A DNA stretch of 64,000 nt from Microbispora amethystogenes (GTDB lineage Bacteria > Actinomycetota > Actinomycetes > Streptosporangiales > Streptosporangiaceae): positions 1 through 64,000 of the forward strand of contig NZ_BOOB01000030.1 of NCBI RefSeq assembly GCF_016863015.1. Direction: 5' to 3'. The first letter of the stretch is position 1; each line of letters begins with the position of its first letter. The position numbers and the translations under genes are program-made. Shown here in pieces: positions 41,911 through 49,179 of the stretch. The notes under the pieces were generated by a model. That model had not been told where the DNA came from and did not search any database. It saw nothing but the letters and a program-made list of their open reading frames with translations.

Positions 41911-42831
41911 CTACCGGCCGGAGTCGGGGATCGGCCCGCCGTACCAGGTCTCGATCATCCGCCGGGCGATCGAGACCTCGGGCGGCAGGAGCAGCTCACC
42001 CGACCGCACCTGGGCGTCAAGCTCCGCCCGGGACAGCCAGCGGGCCTCGGCGATCTCGTCCAGGTCGGGGCGCAGGTCGGTCGTGACGGCGCGGGCGAAG
42101 AAGCCGAGCATCAGGCTACGCGGGAACGGCCAGGGCTGGCTGCCCAGATAGCGCGGGGTGGCGACGGCGACGCCGACCTCCTCCAGGACCTCGCGCACCA
42201 CCGCGTGCTCCAGCGACTCGCCCGGCTCGACGAACCCGGCGAGCACCGACATCCGGTTCGCCGGCCACGCCGGGCCACGCGCCAGCAGGACGCGGCCCTC
42301 GTCGTCGTGGACCAGCATGATCACGGCCGGGTCGACGCGGGGGAAGTGCTGGCTGCCGTCGCGCGGGCACACCCGCATGTGCCCCGAGGCCGTCACGTCC
42401 GTGGGGCCGCCGCACCTGGGGCAGAACTCATGGGTGGCGTGCCAGGCCTCCAGGGCCACCGCGTAGACGAGCAGCCCCGCGTCGCGGTCGTCGAGCAGCA
42501 CCGCGGCCTCCCGCAGGCCGGCCACGTCGCCGGCGCTCCGGGCGGGCTCGGGCAGCGGCGCGTTGACCGCGAAGTAGGGCACGCCGTCCTCGTCCACGCC
42601 GAGGAGATAGCGCGTGCCCTCCGGCGCCTCCGCCGGAGAGGTGAGCACCAGCGCCGCGCCGTCGGTGAAGCGGCTGATCAGCGTGCGGCCGTCGTGGACG
42701 AGGAGGACCCTCGTCTTCTCCGCCTCCCAGGCCCTTCGCAGCCACTCCTCGTCGCCGCGCAGGGCCGCCGATCGGTCGATGGCGCTCCGCGCGAGGAGCA
42801 GGGGGCCGAGCAGTCCGTCCGCGATTTCCAC
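41911..42831 (-). CDS. nudC: NAD(+)/NADH pyrophosphatase NudC
   Basis: A 306-aa NUDIX enzyme that hydrolyses NADH and removes NAD caps from RNA in other bacteria. Nudix box GFVEPGESLEHAVVREVLEE, NudC-specific motif GSQPWPFPRSLM. The zinc ribbon is reduced: FCPRCGGPTD and RVCPRDGSQHF give three Cys and a possible His/Asp in place of the fourth. I chose the GTG at 42831 because AAGGA precedes it; the frame is open to 42909, but that would run into the iron box. Confidence 0.92.
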   Translation of the reverse strand: MEIADGLLGPLLLARSAIDRSAALRGDEEWLRRAWEAEKTRVLLVHDGRTLISRFTDGAALVLTSPAEAPEGTRYLLGVDEDGVPYFAVNAPLPEPARSAGDVAGLREAAVLLDDRDAGLLVYAVALEAWHATHEFCPRCGGPTDVTASGHMRVCPRDGSQHFPRVDPAVIMLVHDDEGRVLLARGPAWPANRMSVLAGFVEPGESLEHAVVREVLEEVGVAVATPRYLGSQPWPFPRSLMLGFFARAVTTDLRPDLDEIAEARWLSRAELDAQVRSGELLLPPEVSIARRMIETWYGGPIPDSGR

Positions 42832-42899
42832 GCCGTCATCCTTCCACTGGCGCCGCCGCGGCAATCTCCCCGTCAAGCCCGTTCCTCGCGTCACCGCGC

Positions 42900-42932
42900 T
42901 AGGATGCACTCACTTAGGTTAGCCTTACCTAT
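42900..42932 (+). promoter_or_regulatory. Iron box (DmdR/IdeR type) and -10 of the siderophore operon
   Basis: TTAGGTTAGCCTTACCTAT at 42914-42932 matches the IdeR/DmdR consensus TTAGGTTAGGCTAACCTAA at 16 of 19 positions. A TAGGAT -10-like hexamer lies at 42900-42905, placing the box at the likely transcription start, where iron-loaded repressor would block transcription. It is 10 bp before the ATP-grasp GTG start. The repressor gene is not in this window. Confidence 0.8.
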
Positions 42933-42942
42933 CGGAGGGCCG

Positions 42943-44301
42943 GTGCGGCTGTACCTCACCACGCTCAACCCGACCGACTCGGTGACCGGCGGATTCCTTC
43001 CCGCCGCGGCCGCGCTGGGCTGGGACGTGACGATACTCACCGACCAACCTGATCGGTATGCCGGGTGCCCGGGATGCGAGGTCCTCGCCGCCGACGTCCG
43101 CGACGCCAGGGCCGTGATCGACGCCGTGGCCGCCCATCACGCGCCCGGCGCGATCTTCTCGAACTCCGACCACCTCCAGGCCCCCACCGCGCTCGCCGCC
43201 GAGTATTTCGGCCTGCCGGGCAAGGACTGGCGGGCCTGCGTCACCGCCAAGAACAAGGCGCTGACCCGCCGCGCCCTCGCCGCCGTGGAACCGGTCAGGT
43301 CCGTACGGATCCCTCCCGGCGGCGACCTCCCGCGCGACCTGCCGTACCCGGTGGTGGTCAAACCCGCGCTCGGCGTGGCGAGCGAGGACGTCGTGCTCGT
43401 GGACGGCCCGGACGCGCTGCGCGCGGCGGTGGCGGAGATCCGGGAGCGCCGCCCGGCCGAGGTCCTGGTGGCCGAGGAGTTCCTGGACGGGCCGGTGCGC
43501 ACACTGGAAACCCTTGGCGACGGTGCCAGTGTCGGCGGCCGTTACAGCGGTGGCCGGGACGGCGGTGGCGGCGGTGGGCGTCACAGCGGCGGCGCGCGGC
43601 GGGTCCTCGGCGGGTTCGCCACGACGCTCGGCCCGCCACCGCGATTCATCGAGGAACGCCTGGACTGGCGACCCCCGGACCCCGGGCACCTCCCCCACCT
43701 GTCCGCCGCGCTGGACGCCGCAGGCGTCGGTTTCGGCGTGTGTCACACCGAATACGCCGTCACCCGGGACGGCCCGCGGATCATCGAGATCAACTATCGG
43801 CTCATCGGCGACACCTGCGACTTCCTGCTGGCCGACCTCCTCGGCCTACCCCTGCACGAATGGATCCTGCGAATTCACGCAGGCGAACCCCTCTCCACGT
43901 TCGACTTCGACGCGTTCGGCGCCGCTGCGTTCGACCACGCTGCGTCCGGCGTCGGCGGCCCACGTCCGGCGTACGGGTCTGTCGTGAGCCTCGTGGCCGA
44001 GCGCTCCGGCACGGTCACCTCCGCACCGCCGGACCTCCCCGCGCCAGGTCTTTCCGGGCCGGGCCTTCCCGCGCAGGGCTTCTCCGCGCCGGGTCTTTCC
44101 GGGCCGGGCATCCCTGCGGCGGGCGACGGGGACGGCGTACGGCTGTGGCACCGGGCGCTGCGCCAGGTCGGCGACCACGTGGAGGTGACCGGCACCAATC
44201 GCGACTATCTCGGCCTGCTCCGCGCCGTCGGACCGGACCGGGAGCGCGTCGACGCCGCGGTGGACGCGTTCCGGAAGGAGCACCCTTGGGTGCTGGCATG
44301 A
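42943..44301 (+). CDS. ATP-grasp ligase of a NIS siderophore operon
   Basis: A 452-aa ATP-grasp protein, first gene of the iron-regulated operon. The N-terminal pre-ATP-grasp region is VRLYLTTLNPTDSVTGGF; ATP-binding YPVVVKPALGVASEDVVLVD; metal/catalytic PRIIEINYRLIGDTCDFL. It probably ligates an amine or amino acid to a carboxylate, a step in or beside siderophore assembly (inference). Two low-complexity insertions stand out: a Gly-rich loop (YSGGRDGGGGGGRHSGG) and a repeat PGLSGPGLPAQGFSAPGLSG. GTG at 42943 with GGAGGG upstream; it overlaps the next gene by 4 bp. Confidence 0.82.
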   Translation: MRLYLTTLNPTDSVTGGFLPAAAALGWDVTILTDQPDRYAGCPGCEVLAADVRDARAVIDAVAAHHAPGAIFSNSDHLQAPTALAAEYFGLPGKDWRACVTAKNKALTRRALAAVEPVRSVRIPPGGDLPRDLPYPVVVKPALGVASEDVVLVDGPDALRAAVAEIRERRPAEVLVAEEFLDGPVRTLETLGDGASVGGRYSGGRDGGGGGGRHSGGARRVLGGFATTLGPPPRFIEERLDWRPPDPGHLPHLSAALDAAGVGFGVCHTEYAVTRDGPRIIEINYRLIGDTCDFLLADLLGLPLHEWILRIHAGEPLSTFDFDAFGAAAFDHAASGVGGPRPAYGSVVSLVAERSGTVTSAPPDLPAPGLSGPGLPAQGFSAPGLSGPGIPAAGDGDGVRLWHRALRQVGDHVEVTGTNRDYLGLLRAVGPDRERVDAAVDAFRKEHPWVLA

Positions 44302-47300
44302 CGGCGGAGCACTACCTCGCCGCGCGGGTGCTCGACGCGCTGCTGCGGGAGGACTACGGCGGTGTCTCCTCCCGGGTGACCCGTGACAGGGACGGCGTCG
44401 CGATCGTCCTCGCCTCGGGACGGCGGGCCGGCCTCACGCCGGGCAGCCCGTTCCAGGACTTCTCGACGGCCCCTGATGAGCGCCTGCGCCTGGCCGAGGT
44501 GCTGGACACGCTGCGGGAGGTCGCCGACCCGGCCGACGCCGAGGGGGTCGCCGCCTTCGCCCGGGAGTGCCGCGAGACGCTCACGGCCCTGAAGGCCCGG
44601 CACCGGCTGGGCGGCGAGGTGGCCCGGCGGCTGCGCGGGCGGGACGGACTGATCCGCTACGAGTCGCTGGCCGCCTCGGTGGACCATCCGCTCTATCCGA
44701 CGGCGCGCTGCCGCCTCGGCGTCTCCCCCGGCGACCTGCCGTCGTACGCGCCGGAGTTCGCCCCCGAGTTCGCGATGCGCTGGGCGGCGGTGCCGCGGGA
44801 GCTTGCGACGCTGTCGCGGCCGGAACCGCCCGCGTGGTGGCCCCAGCCAGAAGATGTTGGGCTGCCGCCCGGCCTCGCCCGTACGCACGTGCTGTTCCCC
44901 GTCCATCCCCTGGCGCAGCCGCTCGTGGCGGGGCTCCCCGGGGTGGCCCCCGGGTTTTCCGGCGCGACCCCGGAGTTCGCCGGGCCGGAGCCTGCGCTTC
45001 CCGTGCCTGAGCTTGGGCTTTCCGGGCAGGTGGCGGGGCTTTCCGGGCTGGTGCCGGGGCGGCGTCCGTACCTGGAGGTGCGGCCGACCCTGTCGATGCG
45101 GACGGTCGAGGTCGGCCCGCGCGTCCACCTCAAGGTGCCGCTGCCCACCAGCACGCTCGGCCTGCGCAACCGCAGGTCGATCAAACCGGGCACGCTGCGC
45201 GACGGCGCGCTGGCCGAGTCGCTGCTGCGCCGGATCCTGCTGCGCGAGCCCGGCCTGCGCGCCACGCTCGCCGACGAGCAGACGTACGGGCACGCGGGGC
45301 ACGAATATCTGGGCTGGCTGGTCCGCGGGCTGCCCGAGGGCGAGATCGTCCCGGTCGCGGCCCTCCTCGCGCCGCTGCCGGACGAGGACGACCGGCTCGT
45401 CGCGCACGAGGTGGCCGGGCGGCACTACGGCGGCGACATGCGCGCACTGCTGGACGACTACCTCTCGGCGCTGTTCGCCTGGAACGTCGCACTCTTCGTG
45501 CGGTACGGCGTCGCATTGGAGGCCCACCAGCAGAACCTGGCCCTGCTGTTCGGCGACGGGCCCATGCGGCTGCTGGCCAAGGACAACGACGGGCTGCTCG
45601 TCTCCCCCGGGCGGTTGCGGGCCGCCGGGCTCGACGCTCCGGACTTCGACGACGCGCGCATGCTGACCGACGACCCCTACGCGCTCGCCGACGTCTTCGT
45701 GACGATCACCCTGCACCTGGCCGCCATGGCGGTGGCCCACGGCCTGCTGCCCCACTCCGGCGCCGCGCTGGTCCGGCGGGCGCTGACGGCCGCGCTGGAG
45801 CCGTACGGGGACGACCCGATGGCCCGGCTGCTGCGGGCCCGCACCCTCGACGCCGCCCGCCTCACCGGCAAGTCGATGGTGGTCGCCGGGACGCTCGTCG
45901 CGAAGGAGCGCACCGGAGCCCGGGACGTCAACAAGTTCTACGGAACGACCGGCCCCAACTATCTGAGAGGCGCCCGCTCCGTGGATCTCCCAGCTGCGGA
46001 TCCGAAGGCCGACGAGACCGCGCTGGGGGCGCTGCTGCGCTGCTGGCTGCGTGAGATCGGCGGCCCGCGTGGCGACGTACGCGCCGCCGGACCGCATCTG
46101 ACGCTCCGGGTGGCCGGGACGCCGGTGCGCGTCCGCGCACGCGGAGGCATCGCCCTGCGTTTCGACGGCCCGCCCGAATTCCTGGCGGAGGGGCGGTGGC
46201 AGCCCCTCGACCTACCCTCCCTCCTCGCGCTCGTGGAGAGCGATCTCGACGGCGGCAACGAGGAGTTCGCCGACCAGGTCCGCGCCGGGCGCGACGCGGC
46301 CGCCGCGATCCTCGCCGCTCGCGAGCGGGCCGCCCCGCCCGCAGACCCCTGGCTCGTCTCGGAGCAGGCACTCGTGGCCGGGCACCCGTTCCATCCGGCT
46401 CCAAAGGCCCGCGCGGGTGACGGCTGGCTGGACCACGCGCCCGAGGCGCACGCGCGCTTCGCGCCGCGACTGCTCGGAGTGCGCGCCGACCTGGTGGCCC
46501 AGGAGGGCGACACGACGGCGCTGGACGGCTTCGGCGAGGCGCCGCCGGACTACCTGCCGCTGCCCGCCCATCCGTGGCAGCTCCGCCTGCTCGCCGCCGA
46601 CCTGCGGGAGCCGCTCGCGGACGGGCGGCTCGTGGACCTCGGGCCCGGCCCCCGCACGCTCGTGCCCACCTCCTCGGTCCGGACCGTGTACGACCCCGGC
46701 GCCGGTGTGTGCCTGAAGTTCAGCCTCGACGTACGGATCACCAACTGCGTGCGCAAGAACGCGTGGTACGAGCTGGCCGGCGCGGTGGAGCTGACCCGGC
46801 GGCTCGCCCCCGTCTTCGAGCTTCTGGACAGGCGTTTTCCCGGCACGCGCTGGCTGCCCGAGCCCGGCTATCGGTCGGCCGCGCTCGGCACACGGCTGCT
46901 CGAAGGGCTCTCGGTGATCGTCCGTACGGGGCCGTGGGCCGTGTGCGGGCCGGGAATCACGCCGGTCCTCGCCGCGGCCGTGGCGGCGGGCGGCGAGGGG
47001 GTCCCGAAGGCCGTCCTGGCCCGCCGGGCGGCCGACCCGGTCGCCTGGTTCGAGGCGTACGCCGAGCGCGTGGCATACCCGGTGCTCGACGCCTACATCT
47101 GGCACGGCGTCGTGCTCGAACCCCACGTGCAGAACGTGCTCGTCGGGTTCGACGCGGACGGGTGGCCCGCCGAGGTCGTCTTCCGCGACCTGGAGGGCAC
47201 CAAGCTGGTCACCGGCCGCCACGACCTGACCGGCCTGCCGGGCGAGGTCGCCGACTCCCTGTCGTACGACGCCGGCCGCGGCTGGCACCGGGTGGCCTAC

Positions 47301-47747
47301 TGCCTGTTCGTCAACCACCTGGCGGAGGTCGCCGCCACAGTGGCCGACTCGGTGGCCGACGCAGTGGCCGACGCAGTGGCCGACGCAGTGGCCGACGCAG
47401 TGGCCGACGCAGTGGCCGACGCGGCGACGGGCCGGACGACAGGCCCGGCGACGGCCCGGCTGGCGGACGCGGGAGGTGAGCGTCTCCTGCGGGACCTGTG
47501 GGCCGCCGCCCGCGCGTCCCTTGAGCGCTACGTGGACAGCCACGCTGCCGGTCCTGACGCCCTCGTGCCGCTGACCCGGCTGCTGGCGGGGGCGCCGCTG
47601 CCCGCCAAGGCGAACCTCACCGTACGGTGGGCGAGGGCGGCCGACCGGGAGGCCGGATATGTGCACGTCGCCAACCCGCTTGCGCCGCCCGGGCCCCGCC
47701 CCGGCCCGCTCTGGCCCGAGCCGACCCACGCCAGGGGGCGCGGATGA
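44298..47747 (+). CDS. Didomain IucA/IucC-type NIS siderophore synthetase (two synthetases in one chain)
   Basis: A 1149-aa protein, about twice the normal NIS synthetase length, containing two synthetases in tandem. Domain 1 (about residues 1-580): SVDHPLYPTARCRLG, LFPVHPLAQ, LKVPLPTSTLGLRNRRS, GVALEAHQQNLALLF, LLAKDNDGLL. Domain 2 (about 640-1149): LVAGHPFHPAPKARAG, LPLPAHPWQLRL, VPTSSVRTVYDPG, LKFSLDVRITNCVRKN, HGVVLEPHVQNVLVGF, VVFRDLEGTK. NIS synthetases condense carboxylates such as citrate with amines. Domain 1 also has a Pro/Gly/Leu insertion, and domain 2 contains the VADA repeat. No stop or frameshift separates the halves. It overlaps both neighbours by 4 bp (ATGA). Confidence 0.92.
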   Translation: MTAEHYLAARVLDALLREDYGGVSSRVTRDRDGVAIVLASGRRAGLTPGSPFQDFSTAPDERLRLAEVLDTLREVADPADAEGVAAFARECRETLTALKARHRLGGEVARRLRGRDGLIRYESLAASVDHPLYPTARCRLGVSPGDLPSYAPEFAPEFAMRWAAVPRELATLSRPEPPAWWPQPEDVGLPPGLARTHVLFPVHPLAQPLVAGLPGVAPGFSGATPEFAGPEPALPVPELGLSGQVAGLSGLVPGRRPYLEVRPTLSMRTVEVGPRVHLKVPLPTSTLGLRNRRSIKPGTLRDGALAESLLRRILLREPGLRATLADEQTYGHAGHEYLGWLVRGLPEGEIVPVAALLAPLPDEDDRLVAHEVAGRHYGGDMRALLDDYLSALFAWNVALFVRYGVALEAHQQNLALLFGDGPMRLLAKDNDGLLVSPGRLRAAGLDAPDFDDARMLTDDPYALADVFVTITLHLAAMAVAHGLLPHSGAALVRRALTAALEPYGDDPMARLLRARTLDAARLTGKSMVVAGTLVAKERTGARDVNKFYGTTGPNYLRGARSVDLPAADPKADETALGALLRCWLREIGGPRGDVRAAGPHLTLRVAGTPVRVRARGGIALRFDGPPEFLAEGRWQPLDLPSLLALVESDLDGGNEEFADQVRAGRDAAAAILAARERAAPPADPWLVSEQALVAGHPFHPAPKARAGDGWLDHAPEAHARFAPRLLGVRADLVAQEGDTTALDGFGEAPPDYLPLPAHPWQLRLLAADLREPLADGRLVDLGPGPRTLVPTSSVRTVYDPGAGVCLKFSLDVRITNCVRKNAWYELAGAVELTRRLAPVFELLDRRFPGTRWLPEPGYRSAALGTRLLEGLSVIVRTGPWAVCGPGITPVLAAAVAAGGEGVPKAVLARRAADPVAWFEAYAERVAYPVLDAYIWHGVVLEPHVQNVLVGFDADGWPAEVVFRDLEGTKLVTGRHDLTGLPGEVADSLSYDAGRGWHRVAYCLFVNHLAEVAATVADSVADAVADAVADAVADAVADAVADAATGRTTGPATARLADAGGERLLRDLWAAARASLERYVDSHAAGPDALVPLTRLLAGAPLPAKANLTVRWARAADREAGYVHVANPLAPPGPRPGPLWPEPTHARGRG
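47340..47423 (+). repeat. 12-bp tandem repeat (7 units) inside the NIS synthetase gene
   Basis: Seven in-frame units of GTGGCCGACGCA: unit 1 ends TCG, unit 7 ends GCG, units 2-6 are identical. They encode VADS then VADA six times, at about residues 1015-1042, within a region that follows FVNHLAEVAAT in domain 2. The unit length keeps the reading frame, so copy number could vary without inactivating the gene. Confidence 0.95.
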
Positions 47748-48964
47748 GCATGGACATCCCATTGGGTGTGCGGCAGATCGCCGAGTCGCTGGACGACGTC
47801 CCCGCCTACGTCTACGACCTCGCCGGGCTCGCCCGCCACGCGGCGGCCGTACGCGCCGCACTGGCCGGGACCGAGCTCTGCTACGCCGTCAAGGCCAACC
47901 CCGACCCTGAGGTGCTGCGGGCGCTCGCGCCGTACGCGGACGGGTTCGAGGTCTCCTCCGGCGGCGAGTTCGAGCACGTCAGGGCGCTGCTGCCGGACGC
48001 CCGGCTGAGCTTCGGCGGGCCGGGCAAGACCGGCGCCGAGCTGGCGCTCGCCCCTTCGGCGCACCGGTGGCACGTCGAGAGCCCGGCCGAACTGCGGCGC
48101 CTGCGCGGCCCGGCGGACGTGCTGCTGCGGGTCAACCTCGACGTGCCCGTCACCGGCGCGGCCCTCGCGATGGGCGGCGGCGCGACCCCGTTCGGCATGG
48201 ACCCGGACGGGGTCGCCGAATGCCTGGCCCTGCTCGGTCATCCCACCCCCGGCGACGCCGCCTCGGACAGAATCCAAGGGAGGCGCTCAGACGGGCTTTC
48301 GGGGCGCCCGCCAGGCCCTGTCTCACCCGACGTCTCAGCCGACGTCTCAGGCGGGCCGGACGAGTGGGAGGCGTTGCGGCTACGGGGCGTCCACGCCCAC
48401 CTGGCGAGTGGCCTGGCCGCCCCCGACCTGCTCACCCTCGCCGAGGCCGTGCTCGCGTACGGCAGAAGCCTGGGCCTGCGGGAGTTCAACCTCGGCGGCG
48501 GGATGGCCGTCTCCTACACCCGTCCCGAGGAGCGGTTCGACTGGGCGGCGTACGGCGCGGGCCTGCGGGCGCTGGCCCGGCCGGGCGAGACGCTGCGCGT
48601 GGAGCCGGGGCGGGCCCTGACCGCCTACTGCGGGTGGTATCTGACGACCGTGCTCGACGTGAAGCGGGTCCACGGGGAACGCTTCGCCGTGCTCTCCGGC
48701 GGCACCCACCACCTGCGGACGCCGGTGACGAAGGGCCACGACCAGCCGTTCGCCGTACTGCCTCGAAGTGGAGAGGGTGAGGACGGCCCGGTGACCCTGG
48801 TGGGACGGCTCTGCACCCCGAAGGACGTCTTCGCCCGCCGCGTCCCCGCCGCCCTCGCCGTCGGCGACGTGGTCGCCTTCGCCATGGCCGGCGCGTACGC
48901 CTGGAACATCTCCCACCACGACTTCCTCATGCACCCGAAGCCCGAGTTCCACTACCTGCGCTGA
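47744..48964 (+). CDS. PLP-dependent decarboxylase (fold type III, DAP/ornithine decarboxylase-like)
   Basis: A 406-aa alanine-racemase-fold decarboxylase, last gene of the siderophore operon. PLP lysine in CYAVKANPDPEVL; substrate/PLP segments HVESPAELRRL, LREFNLGGGMAVSY, VEPGRALTAYCGWYL; active-site Cys/Asp in VGRLCTPKDVFARR. Close functional analogues are SbnH-like decarboxylases of staphyloferrin-type pathways, which trim an amino-acid arm. The segment around DRIQGRRSDGLSGRPPGPV and DVSADVSGGPDE is a low-complexity insertion with the direct repeat CCGACGTCTCAG. ATG at 47744 overlaps the synthetase stop. Its last codons form part of the 229-bp duplication. Confidence 0.9.
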   Translation: MSMDIPLGVRQIAESLDDVPAYVYDLAGLARHAAAVRAALAGTELCYAVKANPDPEVLRALAPYADGFEVSSGGEFEHVRALLPDARLSFGGPGKTGAELALAPSAHRWHVESPAELRRLRGPADVLLRVNLDVPVTGAALAMGGGATPFGMDPDGVAECLALLGHPTPGDAASDRIQGRRSDGLSGRPPGPVSPDVSADVSGGPDEWEALRLRGVHAHLASGLAAPDLLTLAEAVLAYGRSLGLREFNLGGGMAVSYTRPEERFDWAAYGAGLRALARPGETLRVEPGRALTAYCGWYLTTVLDVKRVHGERFAVLSGGTHHLRTPVTKGHDQPFAVLPRSGEGEDGPVTLVGRLCTPKDVFARRVPAALAVGDVVAFAMAGAYAWNISHHDFLMHPKPEFHYLR

Positions 48965-49165
48965 GAGCCGAGAACCTTCGCGGAGTTGGCGAGGCGGGCC
49001 TCGTTGAGCGACCTGATGACGTCGAGCCTGGCACGGTCGCGGTCGATGACGCGCTGCTGGGCCTCGACGTAGACCGTGCGGCGGACGTCGGAGTAGCCGG
49101 TCTTGGCCCGGCACTGCGCGTCCGCGACCGCCGTGTCGATCTCGGCCCGCGTGCCGCGTGGCTTG
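48937..49165. repeat. 229-bp direct repeat, copy A (left border of the copper island)
   Basis: About 95% identical (11 differences by eye) to 55956-56184, exactly 7019 bp away in the same orientation with no gaps. It begins inside the decarboxylase 3' end (GAAGCCCGAGTTCC) and ends abruptly at GTGGCTTG, after which this copy continues CCCGAATCC. It contains the 3' 214 bp of the lipoprotein gene that is intact beside copy B. Confidence 0.95.
48952..49165 (-). pseudogene. Truncated 3' fragment of the lipoprotein gene
   Basis: Codes on the minus strand for the C-terminal ~70 residues of the protein at 55971-56852 (DTAVADAQC... to the stop), in the same frame and with the same stop position. The 5' three-quarters are missing: homology ends at 49165, 15 bp from the end of the copper gene. 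The remnant overlaps the decarboxylase 3' end, as the intact gene does with a decarboxylase remnant at copy B. Confidence 0.85.
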
Positions 49166-49179
49166 CCCGAATCCGCCCT

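Noticed and set aside
43065-44297. N-terminal extension that would make the synthetase 1560 aa
   Set aside because: The extension is the wrong-frame reading of the ATP-grasp gene; the ATG at 44298 overlaps the ATP-grasp stop as ATGA.
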